DNA from: CAYNST01 sp964434105
GTDB taxonomy: Bacteria; Pseudomonadota; Gammaproteobacteria; Pseudomonadales; Cellvibrionaceae
Length of the DNA stretch: 56,962 nucleotides
Direction of reading: 5' to 3'
Assembly (NCBI GenBank): GCA_964434105.1
Contig: CAYSTJ010000024.1
Location: forward strand, 1 to 56,962
Below are positions 16,289 through 25,820 of the stretch, in pieces. The stretch's first letter is position 1. Every line of letters begins with the position of its first letter. The position numbers were made by a program, and so were the translations under genes. The notes beneath the pieces were generated by a model. It made no database searches, was not told the origin of the DNA, and saw only the letters and a program-made list of their open reading frames with translations.

Positions 16289-16735
16289 ATATCAGTGGGT
16301 TCCGGCTGCCAGGCATTCCATAAATGTTGACGGCACACGGCTTCCGTTGTTCAGCAGGATTTTTGGGGTCAGGTCGCAAATAGGGTACGCCACTGCGCCT
16401 GACGAAGGGCGTTGAATGATGAGAAACGCCCAAAGGACGCCAGATAAGCGGTGGCCTGGACCGAACCGATCTAAAAGGAGGCTATAAAGCCTCCTTTTTT
16501 TCGTGAGACAGCGACAAACAGTTGAGTCTACCCTGGAACGACGAATGATCATTAAGCGTCAAAGGAACCTGAGCAGCAATGCCACCAGGGTAAGACACTC
16601 CGGGATTCATGCGCAGCCGAAATATGGCAAAATGCCACCCGATAAATTTTGTTGACGTTATATTAATGGCTTTAACTATGTTCTGTTGCGGCAATAGCAG
16701 GCTGTGGCGGAATCCAACCGTAGAGATATCGCGTT
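16289..16735. other. Intergenic region with an inverted repeat and terminator
   Basis: About 450 bases without a convincing gene. It contains an inverted repeat GGGCGTT/AACGCCC (16407-16431) and a strong terminator at 16473-16501, 185 bases after the sodB stop. The distance leaves room for a small RNA ending at that terminator or a long sodB 3' UTR. An 86-codon frame on the minus strand has no recognisable features and I do not call it. Confidence 0.4.
16473..16501 (+). terminator. Strong intrinsic terminator
   Basis: AAAAGGAGGC (16473-16482) pairs with GCCTCCTTTT (16489-16498) around a TATAAA loop and runs into a T-tract. The A-run on the left makes it potentially bidirectional. Confidence 0.88.
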
Positions 16736-17488
16736 ATGACTGATCGTCACGAGCCCACTATTTCATCTTTGCCTATCGACAGGGGTGAGCCGTCCGAGCG
16801 CGCAGAGGGCCGGACCCGGCCGCCAAATACCGGACCACAGGGGGCTCGGCCGATGGTGGCGCCCGCATCCACGCGTACAGTTAAAGTAAGTTCACCGCTG
16901 GCACCCTGGGCTCTGGTTTTGGCGTTAGGTGCACTTGGGCTGTCAGGGTTTTTGTTCTGGCAATCACTGGAAGCGAAAACGGAAATGCAGAATTCATTGA
17001 ATATGCTGACGACAACCGAGCAGCGGGTCGTTGAGCTCGAAAACAAGCTGTCGCTGGCGGATGATGAATCGACCCAGTCAATGAGTGTCCTGCAGGCGAG
17101 GGTAAAGGAAAACGCGTCCGAGATAAGAAAGCTTTGGGGGATATCCTACGACCGCAACCGCAAGGCCATTGAAGAATTGCAGGCCGGCAGCAGCGGACTC
17201 GCAAAAACGGTGCAAAATCTGGAGGCGAGTGTCAAGAAGCAGACCAACGATCTGTCCGGTGAGATCCGCGTTGTTTCGGAATTGGTGGATGCCCAGCAAG
17301 CGGCTATCGCCAAAATTGACCGCTCGTTTACCGAACAGTCCCGCAGTATCAGGGATTCACTGGAAAAAATTGATTCGCTCGACAGTGACCTGCGTCAGCG
17401 AATGGCGTCCAACGAAGAGGCTATCCGGTCTATCGATGCGTTTCGTGCGCAGGTGAATCGGGAAATCATGCAGTTAAAGAACCCTTAA
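16736..17488 (+). CDS. Single-pass membrane protein with long coiled coil
   Basis: A 250-residue protein I do not recognise as a named family. Residues 1-55 are hydrophilic and Pro/Arg-rich, 57-77 form one membrane segment (APWALVLALGALGLSGFLFW), and from 80 to the end heptad-like patterns (EQRVVELENKLSL, LQARVKENASEIRKLW, IRVVSELVDAQQAAIAKI) predict a continuous coiled coil facing the periplasm. It may be a scaffold or envelope-spanning protein. The fumarase gene follows after 24 bases on the same strand, but no functional link is evident. Confidence 0.65.
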   Translation: MTDRHEPTISSLPIDRGEPSERAEGRTRPPNTGPQGARPMVAPASTRTVKVSSPLAPWALVLALGALGLSGFLFWQSLEAKTEMQNSLNMLTTTEQRVVELENKLSLADDESTQSMSVLQARVKENASEIRKLWGISYDRNRKAIEELQAGSSGLAKTVQNLEASVKKQTNDLSGEIRVVSELVDAQQAAIAKIDRSFTEQSRSIRDSLEKIDSLDSDLRQRMASNEEAIRSIDAFRAQVNREIMQLKNP

Positions 17489-17512
17489 TACACCTATTTG
17501 CCAGAGTAGCAC

Positions 17513-19033
17513 ATGACCACAATTATTCGGCAGCAGGACATCATTGACAGTGTCGAAAATGCCCTGCAGTTCATTTCCTATTACCATCCCAAAGACTTTA
17601 TCCAGGCGCTGTATCAGGCATATGAACGGGAAGCCAACCCGGCCGCCCGGGATGCAATGGCACAGATTCTGATTAATTCCCGTATGTGCGCCGAAGGTCA
17701 TCGACCGATTTGCCAGGATACGGGGATCGTTACCGTTTTTGTACGACTGGGCATGGGCGTACAGATAGAGGGTGACATGGACCTCGATGCGATGATCAAT
17801 GAGGGCGTGCGCCGTGCCTATCGGCATCCGGAGAATGTGCTGCGTGCGTCCATACTGGATGACCCGGATGGTGCGCGGCGCAACACGGGCGACAATACCC
17901 CTGCTGTTATCCATTACAGCATCGTGTCTGGCAATCATATGGAATTCCATGTGGCGGCAAAAGGCGGCGGATCCGAAGCCAAAGCAAAATTCGCCATGCT
18001 CAATCCTTCCGATTCCGTGGTGGAGTGGGTTCTGAAAATGGTTCCCCAGATGGGCGCCGGCTGGTGTCCCCCTGGGATGCTCGGCATCGGCATTGGGGGA
18101 ACTGCCGAAAAAGCCATGCTGCTCGCCAAGGAAGCCCTGCTGGATCCGATCGATATTCAGGGATTGCAGGCCCGGGGCAGTACCAATCGGGCTGAAGCCT
18201 TGCGGCTGGAGTTATATGACAGGGTAAACGCGCTGGGTATCGGCGCACAGGGCCTCGGTGGGCTGACCACGGTGCTCGACGTGAAGGTCAAAGACTTCCC
18301 GACACACGCCGCCAATAAAGCGGTCGCCATTATTCCCAATTGCGCGGCGACCCGGCACACGCATTTCACGCTCAAGGGCGAAGGGCCGGTCTATCAGGCG
18401 CCGCCGTCGTTGGATGACTGGCCTCAGTTGACACGCGAGGCCGGACCGGAAGTGCGAAGGGTTAACCTGGATACTTTGACGGCTTCAGAGATTCAGACAT
18501 GGAAGCCGGGCGAGACGTTATTGCTCAGCGGCAAGCTGCTCACCGGGCGTGATGCAGCCCACAAGCGGATGGTGGATATGCTCGCGAGGGACGAGCCGTT
18601 GCCGGTGGATTTCACCAACCGGTTTATCTACTATGTTGGGCCAGTGGATCCCGTTCGGGACGAAGTCGTTGGGCCGGCCGGGCCGACCACAGCCACCCGC
18701 ATGGATAAGTTCACGCGCACGGTGCTGGAGAAAACCGGCATGATTGGCATGATTGGCAAATCGGAGCGGGGCCCTGTGGCTATTGATGCCATTCGGGACC
18801 ATAAAGCCGTTTATCTGATGGCTGTCGGTGGTGCCGCCTATCTCGTTTCCAAGGCCATTACCCAATCCCGAGTGGTCGGGTTTGCCGACCTGGGAATGGA
18901 AGCGATCTACGAATTTGAAGTCCGCGACATGCCGGTTACGGTGGCCGTGGATTGTCGGGGTCAGTCCATTCATGAATCCGGTCCTCGGGAGTGGCAGGCC
19001 AAAATAGAAGAAAGCATCGTTCAGGTGAGGTGA
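17513..19033 (+). CDS. fumA: Fumarate hydratase, class I (iron-sulfur)
   Basis: A 506-residue class I fumarase that interconverts fumarate and malate in the TCA cycle using an oxygen-sensitive [4Fe-4S] cluster. Candidate cluster cysteines are in RPICQDTG, IIPNCAATRHTH and VDCRGQSIHESGPREW. Both the alpha and beta parts are on one chain, as in E. coli FumA/FumB, not split. ATG 17513 follows a GAGTAGC purine stretch. phhB starts only 4 bases after the stop, so the two may be co-transcribed. The usefulness of a nearby sodB is consistent with a superoxide-sensitive cluster, though this may be chance. Confidence 0.95.
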   Translation: MTTIIRQQDIIDSVENALQFISYYHPKDFIQALYQAYEREANPAARDAMAQILINSRMCAEGHRPICQDTGIVTVFVRLGMGVQIEGDMDLDAMINEGVRRAYRHPENVLRASILDDPDGARRNTGDNTPAVIHYSIVSGNHMEFHVAAKGGGSEAKAKFAMLNPSDSVVEWVLKMVPQMGAGWCPPGMLGIGIGGTAEKAMLLAKEALLDPIDIQGLQARGSTNRAEALRLELYDRVNALGIGAQGLGGLTTVLDVKVKDFPTHAANKAVAIIPNCAATRHTHFTLKGEGPVYQAPPSLDDWPQLTREAGPEVRRVNLDTLTASEIQTWKPGETLLLSGKLLTGRDAAHKRMVDMLARDEPLPVDFTNRFIYYVGPVDPVRDEVVGPAGPTTATRMDKFTRTVLEKTGMIGMIGKSERGPVAIDAIRDHKAVYLMAVGGAAYLVSKAITQSRVVGFADLGMEAIYEFEVRDMPVTVAVDCRGQSIHESGPREWQAKIEESIVQVR

Positions 19034-19037
19034 CACA

Positions 19038-19373
19038 ATGACAGCTTTACGGCAAGAACAATGCACGGCATGTCGGGCCGACGCACCGCGTCTGACGCAG
19101 GCGCAACTCGTACCATTGCTTGGTGACATACCAGAATGGAATCTTATCAACGTCGACGGCGTCCAGCAGTTACAACGCAGTTTCAGCTTCAAAAATTTTG
19201 TTGAGGCGCTACGCTGGGCCAATGCGGTGGGGGAGCTGGCGGAACAGCATCAGCATCATCCGTCCCTGCTGGTGGAGTGGGGCAAAGTGACCGTCACCTG
19301 GTGGACGCACAAAATAAAAGGCCTGCATCGCAATGACACCATTATGGCTGCCAAGACGGATGCCCTTGCCTAG
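19038..19373 (+). CDS. phhB: Pterin-4-alpha-carbinolamine dehydratase
   Basis: A 111-residue enzyme that recycles the 4a-hydroxy-tetrahydropterin formed by phenylalanine hydroxylase. The family core is complete: IPEWNL, FSFKNFVEALRWANAVGELAE, the catalytic EQHQHHPSL and VTVTWWTHKIKGLHRND. The N-terminal CTACRADAPRLT is typical of the bacterial branch. No phenylalanine hydroxylase gene is in the window. It starts 4 bases after fumA. Confidence 0.93.
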   Translation: MTALRQEQCTACRADAPRLTQAQLVPLLGDIPEWNLINVDGVQQLQRSFSFKNFVEALRWANAVGELAEQHQHHPSLLVEWGKVTVTWWTHKIKGLHRNDTIMAAKTDALA

Positions 19374-19426
19374 CCTTGCAGGACGCCGCAGTATTGTGGA
19401 TGTCTGCGTGTCTGCGGCCGGCTGAC

Positions 19427-19612
19427 ATGTCCAATATTCTGCCCTTTAAGCGTCCGCCCCTATCCCAAAAACATAAGGGCAAGACCTTGTGCCGGGAAGG
19501 TTTCCATAAATGGCGGGTAAACAAGGCGAAACAGTTCGATGTTAAACAGGGGCGGCTGGTGACAGTCTACATTTGCGAACGTTGCGGCAAGACCAAATCT
19601 GAAGCGCATTGA
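19427..19612 (+). CDS. Small conserved zinc-ribbon-like protein
   Basis: A 61-residue basic protein with two cysteine-containing sites, LCREGFHKW (19486-19512) and YICERCGKTK (19570-19599), spaced as in a small zinc-binding fold. I do not know a function. ATG 19427 (MSNILPFKRP) is taken as the start because an N-terminus like this is common in small gammaproteobacterial zinc-ribbon proteins; upstream codons to 19376 look non-coding. A fragment of the mobile repeat begins 7 bases after the stop. Confidence 0.6.
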   Translation: MSNILPFKRPPLSQKHKGKTLCREGFHKWRVNKAKQFDVKQGRLVTVYICERCGKTKSEAH

Positions 19613-19618
19613 CACTAT

Positions 19619-19636
19619 GTAACTATTCAGCTCACG
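19619..19636 (-). mobile_element. MITE-like element, solo end F
   Basis: GTAACTATTCAGCTCACG is the exact complement of the family right end seen in copies B and C (18 of 18 bases). The rest of the element is missing; sequence after 19637 does not align. It starts 7 bases after the zinc-ribbon gene stop. Confidence 0.75.
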
Positions 19637-19796
19637 TGGTAACGGCCGCTTCAACTCAGTCACGCGGTCGCACTTATATCAGCCCCATCGGCAGCTCCGC
19701 CGATCAGCGACAATCGCTGTGGACGCGGGTAACACGATGGCATCGTAAGTGCTTGTACGCCGGAGCAGATTTCATTTTATATGCTACTCTGTTGAT

Positions 19797-21527
19797 ATGG
19801 GCGACAGTAAGAAGGCGATTACAGCAGGAGGGGCGATTCCATCGAACTCTCCTGGCCAGCACGCGTCTCCGAGTGCAAGCGGATCAGATGCCGCGATAGC
19901 CCGTGCCTGCACGATCCGTTTAAGTTATAACCCCGACACCGCTCTGGTGCAGGCGCAGCTCACCCCTTCAACCGATGCCAAACCCGTGACCGAAGCCAGC
20001 TTGCGTGCGCTCCTGGCTGAATCGGGATACGGGGAGTTTCACACATCCGAAGACATTCTGAATACTGTTGTGCAGAAAGCCAATGGCCGGAAAGGCGGTG
20101 ACTATGTCGTCGCGGAGCGGCGCGATGGCAAACTGGCATTGTCGATCAGCGATGACAGGCAGGCGGTTTATCTGACGCTGCACCGGGCGTGGGGTGGCAC
20201 GGCAGTGAGCCGCGAATCTGTGGTGAGCGAACTCACCGCACTGGGTGTCGACGAACGCTGTGTCCTGCCGGAAGCGATCGGACAGGCGCTGTCCCTCGGT
20301 GAAACGGCACGCGTATTGATCGCCCGGGCAATAATGCCTGAACAGGGTACCGACACCCGGTTTGAGCCGCTTTTCGACAGTGGACAGCCGATCCGTCTGG
20401 TGGAAGACGAAAAGGGTCGTGTAGATATGCATCAATTGCACGAGTTCGTTGTTGTTCCTGCAGGCACACCGGTTATGCGGCGAATTCCTGCGACTGCCGG
20501 TGAGGATGGTATCAATGTTCTGGGCGAAGTCCTGGACGCAAAGCACGGTCAGGAGTTGCCGTACGCGAAAGACTGCCCGGGCGTGGAAGCCGACCCGAAA
20601 AACCCCAACATCCTGCGTGCCGCAATCAAGGGACATCCGGTGATAATAAAGCAGGGTATCCGTGTTGATCCGGTTCTGCGGGTCAAGAATGTTGATCTCA
20701 CCACGGGCAACATCGATTTTGATGGATCTATCGAAGTCGCCGGTGACGTAACCAGTGGCTTTGTGGTAAATGCCACGGGAGATATTGTCGTGCGAGGGAT
20801 GGTCGAGAAGGCAATCGTTTCCGCCGGGAAAGACCTGATCATCAGTGGCGGCGTTGTCGGCGAAGATCAGGGGCAGGATGGTCAGGGGCGCTTGCGATTA
20901 CGCACCCATCTGCGGGCTGGCCAGAACGTGAGCGCCAAGTTTATCAATCTGGCTGATGTGTCTGCCGCTATGGATATTACGGTGCGTGAGTACGCACTGC
21001 AAAGTCACCTGAATGCCGGCAGGGATATATTGCTGGGCCAGCCGACCGGTAAGGGCATACTGATTGGCGGCTCGGCCAGGGCGAATCGCGCCGTGGTGGC
21101 TAACGTTCTTGGCAGTGAAGCGAATGTGGCGGGTGAAGTTACTGTTGGTTATGCGCCAAGACGTCGACAGTTGCTGGGCGCGCTGCGCCGCGAGATCGAG
21201 CTTGCCGAACATAACTGGAAAAAGTTGGGCGATCTCGTAGACGAAATGGCACGTGGTCTTCGACCGAAGGCCGCTCCGGCAAAGCTGGAGCGCATTATGC
21301 TGACACAGGAAGCGCTTGAGTTGCGTCGAGATCGTCTGATTGCACTTGTTGAGCGGGTCTCCAGCCGAATGCAGGCAAGTACCGATTCCCGGGTAGTGGT
21401 CAAACGGCAGCTCTTTGCCAATGTCAGCGTGAGCATCGACGGTGTTTGCCATACTTATCATCGTGACCAGGGGCCGGGCTACCTGCTTCGGGCCGGCGCC
21501 GAACTGGTCAATCGTCTCGGAATGTGA
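19797..21527 (+). CDS. FapA-family (DUF342) polymer-forming protein
   Basis: A 576-residue protein of the flagellar assembly protein A family (DUF342). A variable N-terminal part is followed by the conserved parallel beta-helix, visible as repeats such as NVDLTTGNIDFDGSIEVAGDV, IVVRGMVEKAIVSAGKDLIISGGVVG and LNAGRDILLGQ, and by a C-terminal coiled coil (ELAEHNWKKLGDLVDEMARG, LELRRDRLIALVERV). In Vibrio FapA controls polar flagellum assembly, but the family is broader; no flagellar genes are nearby. ATG 19797 is chosen; GTG 19749 would add 16 residues. Neither has a strong ribosome site. Confidence 0.82.
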   Translation: MGDSKKAITAGGAIPSNSPGQHASPSASGSDAAIARACTIRLSYNPDTALVQAQLTPSTDAKPVTEASLRALLAESGYGEFHTSEDILNTVVQKANGRKGGDYVVAERRDGKLALSISDDRQAVYLTLHRAWGGTAVSRESVVSELTALGVDERCVLPEAIGQALSLGETARVLIARAIMPEQGTDTRFEPLFDSGQPIRLVEDEKGRVDMHQLHEFVVVPAGTPVMRRIPATAGEDGINVLGEVLDAKHGQELPYAKDCPGVEADPKNPNILRAAIKGHPVIIKQGIRVDPVLRVKNVDLTTGNIDFDGSIEVAGDVTSGFVVNATGDIVVRGMVEKAIVSAGKDLIISGGVVGEDQGQDGQGRLRLRTHLRAGQNVSAKFINLADVSAAMDITVREYALQSHLNAGRDILLGQPTGKGILIGGSARANRAVVANVLGSEANVAGEVTVGYAPRRRQLLGALRREIELAEHNWKKLGDLVDEMARGLRPKAAPAKLERIMLTQEALELRRDRLIALVERVSSRMQASTDSRVVVKRQLFANVSVSIDGVCHTYHRDQGPGYLLRAGAELVNRLGM

Positions 21528-21569
21528 CACCGCGTGTTCGAACGGCGTGACACCAGCGGGGGAGTGACG

Positions 21570-22241
21570 CTACCCCGTTTTTGTCGGCTCTTCCTTCCAT
21601 TGACACCCACCCGCCGGCAATGGCACACCATCCAGCATGGCGCGGTTGCCGTTGAGCTGTAACCTGTCCTGTGCCAGCCACTTTATGGCCAGGGGGTAGA
21701 TAATGTGTTCGCGGGTAATGACCTTTTGGGTCAGGGTGGCCTCTGTATCAGTCGAGCTGACCGGGACGCGCGCCTGAACTATGGCCGGGCCGCCATCCAG
21801 CTCGGGCGTGACAAAATGGACTGTTGCGCCGTGCTCAACATCCTGGGCTTCCAGGACGCGACGGTGTGTGTGGAGACCGGGATAAAGGGGCAGCAGGGAT
21901 GGGTGGATGTTGAGCATTCTGCCCGCATAATGTTCAACCAGCCGGGGCGTCAGAATTCGCATAAAGCCCGCCAGGGCAACAATGTCGGGTTGCCAGGGAT
22001 CAATCATATCCTGCAAGTGCGCATCAAAGGTTTCGCGTTCCGTAAACTGACGATGGTCCAGAACCTGTGCGGGTATTCCTGCCATCTCGGCGCGTGACAA
22101 ACCATAGGCGGAAGGGCAGTTGCTGATCACTGCGGTGACCTCAGGCTGCCGGGTATCCGTCTGGCAGGCATCGATGATCGCCTGAAGATTACTGCCGCTG
22201 CCTGAAATCAGTACGACGAGCTTTTTGCGTGCAGTTCGCAT
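21570..22241 (-). CDS. purN: Phosphoribosylglycinamide formyltransferase
   Basis: A 223-residue folate-dependent GAR transformylase, third step of purine synthesis. Motifs: VVLISGSGSNLQAII at the N-terminus, AGFMRILT, NIHPSLLPLYPGLHTH (catalytic His) and PELDGGPAI (catalytic Asp). The ATG overlaps the purM stop (TAATG), so purM and purN are translationally coupled, as in E. coli and Pseudomonas. Confidence 0.96.
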   Translation of the reverse strand: MRTARKKLVVLISGSGSNLQAIIDACQTDTRQPEVTAVISNCPSAYGLSRAEMAGIPAQVLDHRQFTERETFDAHLQDMIDPWQPDIVALAGFMRILTPRLVEHYAGRMLNIHPSLLPLYPGLHTHRRVLEAQDVEHGATVHFVTPELDGGPAIVQARVPVSSTDTEATLTQKVITREHIIYPLAIKWLAQDRLQLNGNRAMLDGVPLPAGGCQWKEEPTKTG

Positions 22242-23284
22242 TAACGGATAGCCACCGACGGTGCGGTATCGTGCCCCGATTCAATGGTGCCCAGGGTAAA
22301 GACGGTTTCACCCTGAGCCTTCAGCAACCGAGTGGCTGTAGCGACCTGGTCTTCCGGCAGGCAGATGACCATGCCGATTCCGCAGTTGAAAGTACGATGG
22401 AGCTCCTGGGTAGCGATGTTTCCGGCAGCCTGCAACCACTCAAATACCGGGGGCAGTGACCAGGCGTTGCTGTCAATGGCGGCAATGGTATTTGCCGGAA
22501 GCACCCGCGGGATATTTTCCAGTAAACCGCCGCCGGTAATGTGGGACAGGGCGCTTATCTGACACTGCTGCAGGAGCTTGAGTAACGGCTGGACGTAAAT
22601 TCGGGTGGGTTCCATCAGTGCGTCAGCCAGTGAGGTGCTGCCGATTGGCTGGTTCAGATCCTCACCGGTAACCTCGAGGATTTTACGGATAAGCGAATAT
22701 CCGTTGGAGTGCGGGCCGCTGGACGCCAGCCCCAGCAGAACGTCGCCGGGTTTTACGCGGCTGCCGTCAATAATCGCCGACTTTTCAACGATGCCGACGC
22801 AAAAGCCAGCCAGGTCGTAATCGTCTCCCTCATACATGCCGGGCATTTCAGCGGTTTCCCCGCCCACGAGCGAACAACCCGCCTGACGGCAGCCCTCGCC
22901 GATACCGGTTACCACCGCGGTCGCCGTGGCGACATCGAGTTTGCCGGTGGCATAATAGTCCAGGAAAAACAGTGGCTCTGCGCCGCCGACCACCAGATCG
23001 TTGACACACATGGCGACCAGATCGATGCCGATAGTGTCATGTTTGCGCAGTTGCATAGCCAGTCGCAATTTAGTGCCCACGCCATCAGTACCCGACACCA
23101 GCACGGGTTCGCGATAGCCTTTGGGCAGCTCGAAAAGCGCACCGAAGCCACCCAGTCCGGTCAGGACTTCGGCGCGGCGGGTACTGTTTGCGACGGATTT
23201 AATGGCATCCACCAGCCGGTTGCCGGCATCGATATCAACGCCCGCATCTTTGTAATTGAGGGACGGACGGGTCGAATCAGTCAT
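22241..23284 (-). CDS. purM: Phosphoribosylformylglycinamidine cyclo-ligase
   Basis: A 347-residue AIR synthetase, fifth step of purine synthesis, using ATP. The start MTDSTRPSLNYKDAGVDIDAGN is the standard N-terminus; the frame extends further upstream to 23416 but that part is not PurM. Motifs GGFGALFELP, SGTDGVGTKLRLA, DLVAMCVNDL and VGGETAEMPGMY are present. It is the first gene of purMN and divergent from the DUF2066 gene; I cannot point to a PurR operator. Confidence 0.97.
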   Translation of the reverse strand: MTDSTRPSLNYKDAGVDIDAGNRLVDAIKSVANSTRRAEVLTGLGGFGALFELPKGYREPVLVSGTDGVGTKLRLAMQLRKHDTIGIDLVAMCVNDLVVGGAEPLFFLDYYATGKLDVATATAVVTGIGEGCRQAGCSLVGGETAEMPGMYEGDDYDLAGFCVGIVEKSAIIDGSRVKPGDVLLGLASSGPHSNGYSLIRKILEVTGEDLNQPIGSTSLADALMEPTRIYVQPLLKLLQQCQISALSHITGGGLLENIPRVLPANTIAAIDSNAWSLPPVFEWLQAAGNIATQELHRTFNCGIGMVICLPEDQVATATRLLKAQGETVFTLGTIESGHDTAPSVAIR

Positions 23285-23573
23285 AACATGAACCTGGAGT
23301 CTTCGGGTAGGCGGAAAAGGCCCGCATATTACCACCGGATCTATCCTGTTCAAAGCCATTGCTGTTTGCCGCGCCAATTGTGTGCGGCGCGGGGCAAGGC
23401 GGACCATCGGACCCATACGGAAGGCGCTACGCGGTTTGCGTCATGTGAATACCGGAATCTGCGCCTGTATATTCACCCGGAACCAAATAGCATCAAGAAT
23501 TGCGTAAATTGCTGTGCCACTGGCGAATCATGCTTGTTACAATCGGCGTCCTCGCAGCAAAGGTATGGTTTCA

Positions 23574-24665
23574 ATGAAATTCGGACAGATGGTTTCAGTT
23601 TTTCTTCTTGCCCTGGCCGTGACAGCAACGGCCAGTACGGCCGGTTATTTCCGTGCGGAAATTCCGGTACGGTCACAATCGGAAAGCGACCGGTCGCGGG
23701 CGGCCGCCCTGGGGTTGAAAGAGGTGCTGGTGCGCATGTCCGGCACTGACCAGGTAATACAGTCACCGTCGATCAGGGCGGCACTACAGCGACCATTGGC
23801 GCATCTGGAGCAGTTCCAGTACGAGCAGTCCCGTGACGACATGGGTACGATGCGCGAATACCTGGTGATGAGTTTTAATCCATCGGTGATCGAAAGGTTA
23901 TTGCGCGAAGCCCGGCAGCCCTTCTGGCCAACCAATCGCCCCGAGGTGCTGGTGTGGCTCGTGGAGGACAGCCCTGAAGTTGGCAAGGTCCAGGTGAACA
24001 ACAGAAAAAACCCGATGGTGGCCAGCATCCATCAGGCGGCGCGCGTCCGGGGTGTGCCGATCCGGCTGCCATTGCTGGATCTGGAAGACCAGATGAATTT
24101 GACGGCGGAACAGGTCTGGGCGCTCGACGAGGGTGCCCTGTTGCAGGCGGCGGAACGCTACCAGGCCGAGACTCTGCTGGTTGGCCGATACGCCCAGACC
24201 ACTGGCGGCCGATGGATGGTAAGCTGGCAGTTCTACCATCTTGGCGAATGGCAGTCATACGAAAGTCGTGGAGATGATGTCATTGCCATTGGGTACGAAG
24301 CGCTTAATCCGCTGGCTGATCACCTGGCCAGTCTGTACGCCGTCCTGCCGGGGATGGACGGGGAATCCGTGACAGTAACACAAGTGCATGGGATCGAAAG
24401 CTTTCGGGACTTTCGGCGAATGCTGGATTATTTGGAAGGCCTCGCGGTAGTCGGCCATTACGAGCTGGTTTCCATTGCTGATGACACGCTCCTGCTGAAT
24501 ATTCGTATGACAGGCAGTGTGGACCAGCTGCAGAACGTACTGGCACTGGACGGAAAGCTGGATCTGGAGACCAGCCCGGGTGCGCTTCAGGGGCCGGTGT
24601 CAGGTGTTAAGCGTATCGGGAGCGACATTCCTTTACGGTTACGCTGGGTGGGCGGTGCGGGTTGA
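23574..24665 (+). CDS. DUF2066 protein with signal peptide
   Basis: A 363-residue exported protein. MKFGQMVSVFLLALAVTATASTAG is a cleavable signal peptide. The rest matches DUF2066, a gammaproteobacterial family of unknown function found upstream of hda; visible conserved parts are AALGLKEVLVRMSG, LVMSFNPSVIERLLRE and the LVGRYAQTTGGRW-type strand. ATG 23574 is preferred, with AAAGG about 9 bases upstream; ATG 23565 is too close to that site. A TACAAT -10 box at 23538 may drive it. hda follows after 102 bases. Confidence 0.8.
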   Translation: MKFGQMVSVFLLALAVTATASTAGYFRAEIPVRSQSESDRSRAAALGLKEVLVRMSGTDQVIQSPSIRAALQRPLAHLEQFQYEQSRDDMGTMREYLVMSFNPSVIERLLREARQPFWPTNRPEVLVWLVEDSPEVGKVQVNNRKNPMVASIHQAARVRGVPIRLPLLDLEDQMNLTAEQVWALDEGALLQAAERYQAETLLVGRYAQTTGGRWMVSWQFYHLGEWQSYESRGDDVIAIGYEALNPLADHLASLYAVLPGMDGESVTVTQVHGIESFRDFRRMLDYLEGLAVVGHYELVSIADDTLLLNIRMTGSVDQLQNVLALDGKLDLETSPGALQGPVSGVKRIGSDIPLRLRWVGGAG

Positions 24666-24767
24666 CTGCCTGTCTGCCCCGCGGGCAATCCCGGTTGGTC
24701 GGTGAGCCGACCTGGACTTCCGGCGTATTGCCTCAATATTCTTCGGGTGATTACAAGGATTTGACCA

Positions 24768-25481
24768 ATGCATGCTGATGGTTTTCCCGTACAGCTCAGT
24801 CTGGGGGTATCCCTTAAAGATGATGCAACCTTCGATAACTTTTTTGTCGCCGACAGTAATGCCCAGGTATTGGCAACGCTGAAAGATTTTACGGTTGGGC
24901 GATATACCGAAAATATTCTGATCTGGGGCAGCCGGGGCGTCGGGCTGACCCATCTATTGCAGTCATGCTGCCATCAGGCCCATAGCGCCGGGCGCCATGT
25001 GCAGTATTTGCCGCTGCGCGATTTATTGGGCTATGCGCCGGATGACGTCTGCGACGGTCTGGAGGTTGCTGACCTGGTCTGCCTTGACAGTATTGACCAT
25101 ATCTGCGGTAACCGGGCATGGGAAGTCGCGCTGTTTCATCTGTTTAACCGTCTCAAGGATACGGGCCGTCAGCTGCTGATTGCGTCGCACACCAGTCCGC
25201 CGGCATTGCCCATGATGTTGCCGGATCTCAAATCCCGAATTCTCGGCAGTGTGGTTTATCACGTGCATAATCTGGATGATGACGAAAAATCCCGGGCGTT
25301 GCAATTACGCGCCGCGGCGCGTGGTATGGAGTTGACCGATGAAGTAGCCCGCTTCATTCTGACCCGGGCTTCGCGCAACATGAACGAGCTGTTTGAAGTA
25401 CTGAATTGTCTGGACGATGCATCATTGCAAATGCAACGCAAACTGACCATACCGTTCGTGAAACAGGTGCTGCATTATTAG
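24768..25481 (+). CDS. hda: DnaA regulatory inactivator Hda
   Basis: A 237-residue AAA+ protein that, with the DNA-loaded sliding clamp, stimulates ATP hydrolysis by DnaA and so prevents re-initiation. The N-terminal QLSLGVSLKDDATFDNF includes the QLSLGV clamp-binding motif (residues 8-13). The P-loop region is WGSRGVGLTHLL, where Lys of a standard Walker A is replaced by Leu; Hda proteins often deviate here. The C-terminal lid with the LTRASRNMNELFEVLN sensor-II segment is intact. Position after a DUF2066 gene is a common context. Confidence 0.94.
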   Translation: MHADGFPVQLSLGVSLKDDATFDNFFVADSNAQVLATLKDFTVGRYTENILIWGSRGVGLTHLLQSCCHQAHSAGRHVQYLPLRDLLGYAPDDVCDGLEVADLVCLDSIDHICGNRAWEVALFHLFNRLKDTGRQLLIASHTSPPALPMMLPDLKSRILGSVVYHVHNLDDDEKSRALQLRAAARGMELTDEVARFILTRASRNMNELFEVLNCLDDASLQMQRKLTIPFVKQVLHY

Positions 25482-25498
25482 GGGCTGGCCCCCTGGGT

Positions 25499-25783
25499 TT
25501 ACGGCTGCTGCTGAGATGCTGCTATTTGATTGTCGCTGGCTGGTGTCTGAAATTTTTCTTTCCATTCTTCGTACGGCATCCCGTATATGATCTCCCGCGC
25601 CTGTTCGTAGGTCAGCGTTTCACCCTCGCGTTCGGATGCGGCCTTATACCATTTTGCCAGGCAGTTTCGACAGAAGCCGGCCAGGTTCATCAGGTCAATA
25701 TTCTGGACATCTTTGCGGTTGTCCAAATGGGACAGCAGCATACGAAATACAGCAGCTTCAATAGCGGTCTTGTCTGAAGTCAT
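25499..25783 (-). CDS. DUF1244 protein
   Basis: A 94-residue cytosolic protein. The core FRMLLSHLDNRKDVQNIDLMNLAGFCRNCLAKWY followed by YEQAREIIYGMPYEEWKEKFQ is the DUF1244 family, small helical proteins with a conserved GFCRNCL motif that may bind a metal or a thiol partner. Function unknown. Convergent with hda, 17 bases away, and upstream of moaA on the same strand order. Confidence 0.85.
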   Translation of the reverse strand: MTSDKTAIEAAVFRMLLSHLDNRKDVQNIDLMNLAGFCRNCLAKWYKAASEREGETLTYEQAREIIYGMPYEEWKEKFQTPASDNQIAASQQQP

Positions 25784-25820
25784 GTTCGGGATCCTATTTC
25801 ACGGAACAGTGCGGTATGCC

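Noticed and set aside
16292..16552. 86-codon frame on the minus strand after sodB
   Set aside because: No ribosome site, no family likeness, and it crosses a strong intrinsic terminator.
22709..23749. 346-codon open frame on the plus strand opposite purM
   Set aside because: It is antisense to a clear purM gene with complete motifs, has no homologous features and its codon pattern follows the purM reading on the other strand.
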